The notes beneath the pieces were generated by a model, which saw only the letters and a program-made list of their open reading frames with translations, ran no database searches and was not told the origin of the DNA. The translations under genes and the position numbers were made by a program. A stretch of DNA of 5,135 bases from Sulfurimonas autotrophica (GTDB lineage: Bacteria; Campylobacterota; Campylobacteria; Campylobacterales; Sulfurimonadaceae), in contig DQUE01000193.1 of NCBI GenBank assembly GCA_015662405.1, forward strand, positions 1-5,135, in the 5' to 3' direction. This document shows, piece after piece, positions 1 to 5,135 of this stretch. Within the stretch, counting starts at the first letter, position 1, and each line of letters opens with the position of its first letter.

Positions 1-1706
1 ATGAGTTTCAAGATACGAGTATACTACAATATGAGATTTTAAAGCCGTTAATTACAGAGATAACCTCAGGTGAAGGGGTTTGCAGTGGGGGAAGTTTTTT
101 CTTTGTAGGGGATGTGAAACAATCAATCTATCGTTTTCGTGGGGGTGTGTCGGCACTCTTTGGCGTGGTTGCAAAAGAGCACCACACAGAAGTAAAAAAA
201 CTTTTGACAAATTATCGTTCGAAAAAAGAGGTTATAAGCTTTGCTAATAGTGTTTTTGTCGATAAAATAAAAAACTACACTCCACAACTTGTACGCCCTG
301 AAGCAGAGGGTGGCTATGTAGAGGTGATAGAAAATGACGAACTTTTAGAAGAACTTGCAGCGCAGGTGAAGCGTCTCATTGATTTGGGCGCAGATGTTAA
401 TGAGATTGCCATCTTGTGTGCAACCAACAGTGATGGCGAGGCAATAAAAGATAGACTAAAAGAGGAGAAGATAGAGGTTGTCACCGAGACAACGACAAAA
501 CTGATAGAGCAAAGAAGCGTCAAGGCGGTTTTGGAGTATTTGAAATATCTCTATTTTAGAGAGGATATTTATAGGTATAATTTTTTTGCTTTGATTGGAC
601 AGAAAGTGGACTCTATTGCTTATGTAGATTTTAATAGTGTAAAACTTGTTGATGTTGTTAAAAAATGTATAGATGAGTATAAGCTTTTTGCAGATGATTT
701 TCATCTCATTCGTTTTTTGAGTGCTGTATCAAACTATGCAGATGTTGAAGCACTCTTGTTTGAGTATGAACGGCTTGATACCTCTGCGGCAGCAACTGAC
801 ATTAATGGAGTGCGAGTGCTTACTGTACATAAATCAAAGGGTTTGGAGTATGCGCATGTTATTGTAGTAGATAGACTACAAAAAGCTCCTGCTTCACGCA
901 ATACGATTATTTACAATTACGATGGTATTAGAGTACAAAATATCTATTTGCGAACGAAAAATAGAGAACTCATCGATAGTGATTATGCCCATGCGCTCGC
1001 AAAAGAGAGAGAGCTCATAAGAGAAGATAGTCTTAATGCCTTGTATGTTGCCTTTACACGAGCAAAAGAAAATCTTATTATAATCAAGAAGTCAAAAGAT
1101 TCTACATTCGATCTACTTGATTTGCAGCCTTTAAAGTCTGGAGAGTTAGGCTCTTTGCAAAAAGCAAAAGTGAGGATGCAAAAGGATGAAAAGCTTCCTT
1201 TTGAGAATATCTACTATGGTACGCAGAGTGACTTACTGGCACTAGAGAGTGAAGATGAAGAGGATTTACAAGCCATTAATTTTGGTATTGCTCTGCATTA
1301 TACTCTGGAGATGATGCATGCATTTACACAAGAAGCGCTACAAAATGCCAAAAATATGATGCTCAATAAATATGGATTTTTACTTGAAGCATCCGAAGTG
1401 GATGATATAGTACAAAGAGTAAGCACTCTCTTAGAGACTCAAGAGTTTTTAGATTTAACGCAAGGAGTCTGTTACCGAGAAAAAGCGCTGCGATACAAAA
1501 ATAACCTGCGTTATCTTGATCTGCTTGTAAAAAAAGATGACAAAACTTGGTGCGTCATAGACTATAAAAGTTCTCAAAAGTACACAGGGCACCACCATAA
1601 ACAGGTCAGATATTATATCAAAGCTGTGGAAGAGATTACTGGTGAAAAAGTTGATGGATATATATGCTATTTACTGGAAGATGGTGTTCGATTGGTGCAG
1701 GTCTAG
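1..1706 (+). CDS. addA: AddA/RecB-like ATP-dependent helicase-nuclease, C-terminal part (5' end outside window)
   Basis: This is the larger, C-terminal part of a UvrD/Rep-superfamily 1 helicase fused to a RecB-family nuclease, the AddA subunit of AddAB, which resects double-strand breaks for RecA loading. The frame is open from base 3 (the first two bases finish a previous codon), giving 567 visible codons before TAG at 1704-1706. Motifs in order are: EFQDTS at 3-20 (helicase motif II, Walker B); GDVKQSIYRFRGG at 108-146 (motif III); TNYRS at 207-221 (motif IV); TVHKSKGLEY at 822-851 (motif V); LYVAFTRAKE at 1041-1070 (motif VI). The nuclease domain follows: GIALH at 1284-1298, catalytic Asp at 1518, IDYK at 1557-1568 with Asp 1560 and Lys 1566, and the QVRYY motif from 1602. 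All four expected nuclease residues (H, D, D, K) are present, so both activities look intact. The GTG at 114 lies inside motif III and is not a start. The missing N-terminus should carry Walker A. A RecB or generic UvrD-like name is possible; the fused nuclease and the rplM neighbour favour AddA. Confidence 0.9.
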   Translation, partial: EFQDTSILQYEILKPLITEITSGEGVCSGGSFFFVGDVKQSIYRFRGGVSALFGVVAKEHHTEVKKLLTNYRSKKEVISFANSVFVDKIKNYTPQLVRPEAEGGYVEVIENDELLEELAAQVKRLIDLGADVNEIAILCATNSDGEAIKDRLKEEKIEVVTETTTKLIEQRSVKAVLEYLKYLYFREDIYRYNFFALIGQKVDSIAYVDFNSVKLVDVVKKCIDEYKLFADDFHLIRFLSAVSNYADVEALLFEYERLDTSAAATDINGVRVLTVHKSKGLEYAHVIVVDRLQKAPASRNTIIYNYDGIRVQNIYLRTKNRELIDSDYAHALAKERELIREDSLNALYVAFTRAKENLIIIKKSKDSTFDLLDLQPLKSGELGSLQKAKVRMQKDEKLPFENIYYGTQSDLLALESEDEEDLQAINFGIALHYTLEMMHAFTQEALQNAKNMMLNKYGFLLEASEVDDIVQRVSTLLETQEFLDLTQGVCYREKALRYKNNLRYLDLLVKKDDKTWCVIDYKSSQKYTGHHHKQVRYYIKAVEEITGEKVDGYICYLLEDGVRLVQV

Positions 1707-1715
1707 GTTTTGTTG

Positions 1716-1748
1716 TTGTAAATAAGTAAGCATAGTTATTTTTTACAA
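1716..1748. terminator. weak AT-only hairpin between convergent addA and modC
   Basis: The 47-bp gap between the addA and modC stop codons contains TTGTAAA at 1716-1722 and its exact complement TTTACAA at 1742-1748. An alternative register pairs AAATAA (1720-1725) with TTATTT (1736-1741), followed by three more T. The position, between two convergent genes, is where a shared terminator would be expected. The stem has almost no G-C pairs, so intrinsic termination would be inefficient, and the call rests mainly on location. Confidence 0.25.
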
Positions 1749-1753
1749 TTCTC

Positions 1754-2608
1754 TTATATTTGTGTTATATTAGGGGCGAAAGCTTTTGTGCTGAGTCGGA
1801 CATATTTTCCGATCTCTAAATTTTGTGCCTCTTTGGAGCTGACAACAACATTGACGAGCTGTTGTCCTATGGCAACAGTTGCGATTGAGATAGTATCTAC
1901 TTTTTTTATATCAAGCAGCTCTCCCTCAAAAGAGAATTTTTGACTGCCTTGTGTTTTAAGGAGTATCTCTTGTGGCAAACCGTCGTTAATAATTTGTCCA
2001 TTATGCAAAACGATGACACGATTGGCAAGTCGGTAGATTTCACTCGGATCATGACTGACCATAATGGTCGTAGTTTGAAACTCTTTATGGAGCGTTAGCA
2101 GTTCATTTTGCAGTTTTATTCGCATAGCGGGATCAAGTGCTGAGAGTGGTTCATCGAGCAGTAGGATTTTCGGTTTTTTCATCAATGCACGGCAGACGCT
2201 AACTCTCTGCTTTTGTCCACCACTGAGACTGTTTGGGTATCTATTTTTGAGCGAATTAAGTTCTGTGAGTTGTAGAAGCTTTTGTGCCAAGGCTTTGTCA
2301 TTTTTGACAAATAAAAGATTTTTCTCTACAGTCATATTCTCAAAAAGGGCATAATCTTGAAAAACAAAACCGATCTCTCTTTTTTGCACAGGAAGAGATT
2401 GTGTGTCATTTAGCCAAAACTTGTTATCTACTTTTATCTCACCTTGTGCCTCTTCGAGTCCTGCAAGTATACGAAGTAGGGTTGTTTTTCCACTCCCACT
2501 TTTTCCGCTAAGTGCTACAAAATCTCCCTCTTTTATAGAGAGATTTACATGTAACTCCATGTCACCTTCAGCACCATGGAGTCTTTTGTGTATATTGAGT
2601 GCAATCAT
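1754..2608 (-). CDS. modC: molybdate ABC transporter ATP-binding protein ModC
   Basis: This is the cytoplasmic ATPase that drives molybdate import through ModB. The 284-residue product shows a complete ABC domain: Walker A GKSGSGKTT at residues 35-43, Q-loop FVFQD at 81-85, signature LSGGQ at 128-132, Walker B ILLLDEP at 148-154, D-loop SALD at 156-159 and the switch His186 in VSHD. A C-terminal tail of about 55 residues (roughly 229-284, from EGELLDIKK) looks like a single TOBE domain. From memory the E. coli ModC is about 350 residues with a longer C-terminal molybdate-binding region, so this one is short; a separate TOBE protein is encoded in the same operon. The start ATG (2608-2606) overlaps the modB stop in ATGA, and the upstream Shine-Dalgarno match is poor, which suggests translational coupling to modB. 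It is the last gene of the operon, ending with TAA at 1756-1754. Assignment to molybdate rather than another oxyanion depends on the neighbouring modA and modB. Confidence 0.93.
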   Translation of the reverse strand: MIALNIHKRLHGAEGDMELHVNLSIKEGDFVALSGKSGSGKTTLLRILAGLEEAQGEIKVDNKFWLNDTQSLPVQKREIGFVFQDYALFENMTVEKNLLFVKNDKALAQKLLQLTELNSLKNRYPNSLSGGQKQRVSVCRALMKKPKILLLDEPLSALDPAMRIKLQNELLTLHKEFQTTTIMVSHDPSEIYRLANRVIVLHNGQIINDGLPQEILLKTQGSQKFSFEGELLDIKKVDTISIATVAIGQQLVNVVVSSKEAQNLEIGKYVRLSTKAFAPNITQI

Positions 2609-3270
2609 ACTCTTCTACTCTGTTTTGCATTAAAGATATAGGTGCCCAAAAGCACGACAAAAGAGAGTCCGACCAAGATGGCGCTATAGATGTGTGCTGC
2701 AGTGTAGTCCATATTTTCAACCATCTCATATATGGCAACTGATGCAACTTTTGTCTCACCAGGAATACTCCCACCTACCATCAAAACTACGCCAAACTCT
2801 CCGACGGTGTGGGCAAATGTGATAATAATTGCGCTAAGAAGAGCTGGTTTCATATTTGGCAGCGCTACAAAAAATATGGTTTGGAGTTTGCTTTTTCCTG
2901 CAATGTAGCTTGCCTCAAGCATATTTTTATTGATGCTTTCAAAGCCACTTTGGAGGGGTTGTACCATAAAGGGGAGTGAATAAAAACAGCTTGCTACAAC
3001 AAGACCTGTAAAGGAAAAGAGCAGTTGTATACCAAGCGTCTCTTCAAAAAAATGCCCGATTGGAGAGTTATGCGAAAGTGCTACAAGCAGATAAAATCCT
3101 AAAACAGAGGGTGGAAGGACAATAGGCAAAGCAGTAAGTGCTTCTAAAAAAGATTTTGTCCGAGACTTTGTTTGTGAGAGGTACCACGCAAGTGGTAGGG
3201 CAATACAAAAAAGGATGAGTGCTGTTAGAGTAGCAAGTTGAAAAGAGATAACAAAAGGCTCATAGTTCAT
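2605..3270 (-). CDS. modB: molybdate ABC transporter permease ModB
   Basis: This is the inner-membrane channel subunit for molybdate import. The 221-residue protein has hydrophobic segments at about 6-30, 45-65, 83-104, 142-165 and 195-214, the usual five-helix layout and the usual family length. LPIVLPPSVLGFYLL at 48-62 is a typical ModB signature. The cytoplasmic EAA-type coupling loop that docks on ModC is at about 118-138 (EASYIAGKSK followed by ALP), and HTVGEFGVVLMVGG just after it is highly typical of ModB and related CysT/W-type permeases. The ATG at 3270-3268 overlaps the stop of the upstream TOBE gene in ATGA. A good ribosome binding site, AAGAGG at 3283-3278, lies 7 bases before the ATG inside the upstream gene and supports this start. 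The downstream end overlaps modC in the same way. Confidence 0.94.
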   Translation of the reverse strand: MNYEPFVISFQLATLTALILFCIALPLAWYLSQTKSRTKSFLEALTALPIVLPPSVLGFYLLVALSHNSPIGHFFEETLGIQLLFSFTGLVVASCFYSLPFMVQPLQSGFESINKNMLEASYIAGKSKLQTIFFVALPNMKPALLSAIIITFAHTVGEFGVVLMVGGSIPGETKVASVAIYEMVENMDYTAAHIYSAILVGLSFVVLLGTYIFNAKQSRRV

Positions 3271-3665
3271 GTAAGTACCTCTTGTATAGATATATCGCTT
3301 GAATTGATAAAGGCAGTAACTTCATCACCCACCTGTAGGTGCATCTTTTTTTGCGAATCTGTCGTGATGATAGACTCTAATAGAGATGCTCCAAACTCTA
3401 ATTGTAAAGCAGATAACAACTGACCGACCTTTATAGCGTGTATCTTTACATGGAGCTGGTTTTCACAACTAAGCTCTCCTTGCACATTTTTTCCGATGGC
3501 AATGGATGTGGGTTTCCATGTAAGTCTCACTTTTGAGCCTTTTGTAATTGTCTTATTTATATCAAGACTCACCATTTTTAGCACAGCAGTGCTACATGTA
3601 AAGCTAATAATATTGAGATTTTCTACACTTTGAATCCCAGTGACCTCTGCTGTGATACAACTCAT
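3267..3665 (-). CDS. stand-alone di-TOBE (Mop-like) molybdate-binding protein
   Basis: This is a 132-residue soluble protein made of two TOBE/Mop-type modules and nothing else. Module 1 is about residues 2-59 (ITAEVTGI near the start, GSKVRLTWKPTSIAIGKN near the end). Module 2 is about 66-128 and is closer to the Mop consensus, ending GDEVTAFINSSDISI. There is no signal peptide, membrane segment or helix-turn-helix. Proteins of this kind (molbindins, or the C-terminal half of ModE) bind molybdate or tungstate at subunit interfaces and act in cytoplasmic storage, buffering or sensing. The position between modA and modB, with ATGA overlaps on both sides, ties it to molybdate uptake. From memory, C. 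jejuni has a similar gene at the same place in its mod cluster. The Shine-Dalgarno is weak (GGA about 10 bases before the ATG), so coupling to modA translation is likely. The modE name would mislead because the DNA-binding domain is absent. Confidence 0.82.
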   Translation of the reverse strand: MSCITAEVTGIQSVENLNIISFTCSTAVLKMVSLDINKTITKGSKVRLTWKPTSIAIGKNVQGELSCENQLHVKIHAIKVGQLLSALQLEFGASLLESIITTDSQKKMHLQVGDEVTAFINSSDISIQEVLT

Positions 3666-4408
3666 GGTAATTGATATCCGTATTTTGTGAAAATAGCTTT
3701 TGCCTCTTTTGAGAGTATAAACCTATAAAAAGCTTTTGCATCGGCACTCTTTTTTGCATGTTTTAGCAGTACAACTCCTTGAGAAATTGGTGTGTAGAGA
3801 TCTGGATCTACCTCTGCATAATTGATACCTTTTTTATAAGCTTTCATTTTTGGCGAAAAGAGTGCAGATTTTGCTATAAATCCCAAGTCAGCTGCTGTAA
3901 TACTGTATGCTAAAGCTTGAGAAGCAGACTCTGCATAAATGAGTTTGTTTTTTATTTTTTCATAAAGTTTTGCGTTTTTGAGTGCTTCTACTGCTGCTTT
4001 ACCATAAGGTGCACTCTTTGGATTTGCAATGGCAACTCTTCTGATATCTTTGTCAGTAACTATAGCAATCCCCTTGCTAAAATCTCTCTGTTTTGTGCTT
4101 AGCATCGCAAGAGCACCTTTTGCATAGATGAGGGGTTGCGTGATTGCAAAGGCACTCTTATAAAGAGCATTTGGGTATTTCATATCTGCAGAGAGAAAAA
4201 CATCATAAGGCGCACCATTTTGGATTTGGGCTGTGAGTTTGCCACTACTGCCTAGGGTGATTTGTATATTCGTGTCAGGGTGTTGTTTGTGAAATTCGTT
4301 GATGAGTGCATGGATGGCATAGCTTACATTTGCTGCAGTAGCAATGTTTATAGTGCCCGCAAAAAGGCTTGTAAAGGAAAAAAAGAGTAGAATAAGATAA
4401 TTTTTCAT
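3662..4408 (-). CDS. modA: molybdate ABC transporter periplasmic substrate-binding protein ModA
   Basis: This protein captures molybdate in the periplasm and delivers it to ModB. It has 248 residues, the family's normal length. Residues 1-17 form a Sec signal peptide (MKNYLILLFFSFTSLFA, likely cut before GTINIA); there is no lipobox cysteine. Family motifs include GSSGKLTAQI at 53-62, GAPYDVFLSAD at 65-75, ANPKSAPYGKAA at 128-139 and the ADLGFIAKS segment at 173-181. Compared by eye with E. coli ModA, the ligand positions Ser12 and Tyr170 appear to be Asn27 and Ala179 here, so it belongs to a variant subgroup. The ATG at 4408-4406 is the only usable start, because an in-frame TAA lies 30 bases upstream (4438-4436) with no other start codon between. 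No Shine-Dalgarno precedes it, and a strong -10 box ends just 6 bases before the ATG, so the mRNA is probably leaderless. It is the first gene of the operon, and its stop overlaps the next gene in ATGA. Confidence 0.94.
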   Translation of the reverse strand: MKNYLILLFFSFTSLFAGTINIATAANVSYAIHALINEFHKQHPDTNIQITLGSSGKLTAQIQNGAPYDVFLSADMKYPNALYKSAFAITQPLIYAKGALAMLSTKQRDFSKGIAIVTDKDIRRVAIANPKSAPYGKAAVEALKNAKLYEKIKNKLIYAESASQALAYSITAADLGFIAKSALFSPKMKAYKKGINYAEVDPDLYTPISQGVVLLKHAKKSADAKAFYRFILSKEAKAIFTKYGYQLP

Positions 4409-4414
4409 TGTAAG

Positions 4415-4442
4415 ATTATAGCAGAGAAAACCAAATTAACAA
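4415..4442 (-). promoter_or_regulatory. promoter of the mod operon (extended -10)
   Basis: On the minus strand TATAAT occupies 4420-4415 and is preceded by TGC, giving a perfect extended -10 (TGnTATAAT). A partial -35, TTGTTA at 4442-4437, lies 16 bases further upstream. Only 6 bases (CTTACA) separate the -10 from the modA ATG, so transcription should begin at or within a base or two of the start codon. Confidence 0.7.
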
Positions 4443-4444
4443 AG

Positions 4445-4462
4445 CTTAAATATTACTTAAAT
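4445..4462. repeat. 7-bp direct repeat upstream of the mod promoter (possible operator)
   Basis: CTTAAAT occurs at 4445-4451 and again at 4456-4462, offset by 11 bp, about one helical turn. The pair lies just upstream of the putative mod -35 and some 26 bases upstream of the rplM -10. Same-face direct repeats at this position suit an activator or repressor site, for example for a ModE-type regulator, but in this AT-rich gap chance repetition is quite possible. No regulator is encoded in the window. Confidence 0.3.
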
Positions 4463-4466
4463 TCAG

Positions 4467-4493
4467 TTGTTTGTAAGTTTATACAGCTATACT
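4467..4493 (+). promoter_or_regulatory. probable promoter of rplM-rpsI
   Basis: TATACT at 4488-4493 is a good -10 box, with a poor -35 (TTGTTT at 4467-4472, spacer 15). The expected start near position 4500 gives a leader of roughly 25-28 bases that contains the rplM ribosome binding site. Weak -35 boxes are common in Campylobacterota. A second near match, TTATAC at 4479-4484, cannot be excluded. Because the upstream neighbour is transcribed away from rplM, the ribosomal genes need a promoter in this gap. Confidence 0.5.
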
Positions 4494-4514
4494 TCCATCA
4501 AATAAAATTACTTG

Positions 4515-4519
4515 AAGGG
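4515..4519 (+). promoter_or_regulatory. ribosome binding site fixing the rplM start
   Basis: AAGGG lies 7 bases upstream of the ATG at 4527 and sets that codon as the start. The in-frame TTG at 4512 overlaps this region and would add five residues (MKGSR) that ribosomal protein L13 does not normally carry. Confidence 0.8.
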
Positions 4520-4526
4520 TTCGAGA

Positions 4527-4949
4527 ATGAAGTTTACGAAAATTGCAACTCCTGAACAAATCGATCAAAAATGGGTTTTGATTGATGCTGAAGGTAAAAC
4601 ATTTGGTCGTCTTATCACTGAAGTAGCTACTATACTTCGTGGTAAAAATAAACCATGTTTTACGCCTAATATCGACTGTGGTGACTATGTAGTTATCATT
4701 AATGCTTCTAAAGCAAAATTTAATGGTCTTGGAAAGATCGCAAATAAAGAGTACTTTTCTCACTCTGGTTACTTCGGTAGCACAAAGAGTGTTAAAATGA
4801 CTGAGCTTTTAGAAAAAAATCCTGAGAAACTCTACAAATTAGCGACTCGTGGTATGCTTCCTAAAACGAAGCTTGGTGCTAAAATGCTTAAAAAACTCAA
4901 AATTTATGCAGGTGATCAACATCCTCACACTGCACAAATTGCTAAATAA
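4527..4949 (+). CDS. rplM: 50S ribosomal protein L13
   Basis: This is an early-assembling large-subunit protein that binds 23S rRNA. The 140-residue product from the ATG at 4527 has nearly the same length as E. coli L13 (142) and lines up with it along its length: WVLIDAEGKTFGRL at 16-29, LRGKNKPCFTPNIDCGDYV at about 36-54, then YFSHSGYFG, and the family signature region containing RGMLPKTKLG and LKIYAGDQHPH near the C-terminus. The start is set by AAGGG 7 bases upstream; a TTG five codons earlier is rejected. It is followed by rpsI after 11 bp, the conserved rplM-rpsI pair found in most bacteria, so the two are co-transcribed. Nothing about the gene is unusual except that its upstream neighbour is the divergent mod operon. 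Confidence 0.98.
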   Translation: MKFTKIATPEQIDQKWVLIDAEGKTFGRLITEVATILRGKNKPCFTPNIDCGDYVVIINASKAKFNGLGKIANKEYFSHSGYFGSTKSVKMTELLEKNPEKLYKLATRGMLPKTKLGAKMLKKLKIYAGDQHPHTAQIAK

Positions 4950-4960
4950 GGACTGATTAT

Positions 4961-5135
4961 ATGGCAAAGAAAATATATGCAACTGGTCGTCGTAAAGCGT
5001 CTGTAGCAAAAGTATGGTTAACTCCAGGAACAGGTAAAATCACTATCAACGGTCTTTCAATAGACGCATGGTTAGGTGGGCTTGAAGCGAAAAAGCTTCG
5101 TGTCAAGCAACCACTTGTTGTTACAAAACAAGAAC
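4961..5135 (+). CDS. rpsI: 30S ribosomal protein S9, N-terminal part (3' end outside window)
   Basis: This is a small-subunit head protein whose C-terminal tail (not visible here) reaches the P-site tRNA. The first 58 codons are present: MAKKIYATGRRKASVAKVWL, followed by PGTGKITINGLSIDAWLGG and VKQPLVV. ATGRRKASVA and the GxGKIxING pattern are the family hallmarks. The ribosome binding site AAGGA (4948-4952) overlaps the rplM TAA and sits 8 bases before the ATG, so the two genes are tightly linked. The gene is cut by the window edge, not broken. Confidence 0.97.
   Translation, partial: MAKKIYATGRRKASVAKVWLTPGTGKITINGLSIDAWLGGLEAKKLRVKQPLVVTKQE

Noticed and set aside
314..704. Two minus-strand open frames inside addA
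   Set aside because: They are antisense to conserved helicase coding sequence, with Ser-rich or Ile/Lys-rich products and no family features.
1707..1753. Small gene or RNA in the addA-modC gap
   Set aside because: The gap is only 47 bp, AT-rich, with no open frame and only a weak AT hairpin.
2403..2774. Open frames opposite modC (+) and in another minus frame over modB
   Set aside because: Both overlap well-supported modC and modB coding sequence and have no recognisable domain or ribosome binding site.
3238..4102. Short plus-strand open frames opposite the TOBE gene and modA
   Set aside because: They are antisense shadows with Cys/Phe-rich compositions typical of non-coding translation.
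4475..4494. Imperfect inverted repeat AAGTTTATA / TATACTT at the rplM promoter, considered as a ModE-type operator
   Set aside because: The arms match only with a gap, the sequence is explained by overlapping -10-like boxes, and it lies closer to rplM than to modA; I could not match it to a known ModE site.
4512..4526. TTG-initiated N-terminal extension of rplM (MKGSR)
   Set aside because: The TTG overlaps the ribosome binding site region of the ATG at 4527, and L13 proteins begin at the equivalent of MKFTK; the extension has no support.
4479..4763. Open frame of 94 codons antisense to rplM
   Set aside because: It lies opposite conserved L13 coding sequence and its promoter and gives a low-complexity product with no recognisable motif.

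Overview
The window is low-GC bacterial chromosome that best fits a member of the Campylobacterota, with a Sulfurimonas-like or Campylobacter-like relative the likeliest source. The reasons are the AT-rich codon use, an AddA-type helicase-nuclease next to rplM-rpsI (from memory, also neighbours in Campylobacter jejuni), and a molybdate cluster in the order modA, stand-alone TOBE protein, modB, modC, which I recall from the same phylum. The assignment rests on protein features and gene order, not on a database search.

Layout. Positions 1-1706 (+) hold the C-terminal two thirds or so of an AddA/RecB-like helicase-nuclease; its N-terminus lies outside the window and the reading frame is open right to the left edge. 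A 47-bp convergent gap follows, with one weak AT-only hairpin. Positions 4408-1754 (-) hold a compact four-gene molybdate uptake operon: modA, a di-TOBE (Mop-like) protein, modB, modC. All three junctions are 4-base ATGA overlaps. Positions 4409-4526 are a divergent regulatory region with a promoter for each side and a 7-bp direct repeat spaced by one helical turn. Positions 4527-4949 (+) are rplM (ribosomal protein L13), followed after 11 bp by the start of rpsI (S9), which runs off the right edge.

How the genes work together. ModA captures molybdate in the periplasm, ModB forms the membrane channel and ModC supplies ATP hydrolysis. The small TOBE protein probably binds molybdate in the cytoplasm for storage, buffering or sensing. 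AddA acts in double-strand-break processing with an AddB partner not seen here. L13 and S9 are housekeeping ribosomal proteins. The mod operon sits in reverse orientation between addA and rplM-rpsI.

I see no wholly new system. The points most worth checking are a probably leaderless modA mRNA, the stand-alone di-TOBE protein paired with a shortened ModC, apparent changes at ModA ligand positions, and the direct repeat upstream of modA. No tRNA, rRNA, CRISPR array or insertion sequence was recognised.
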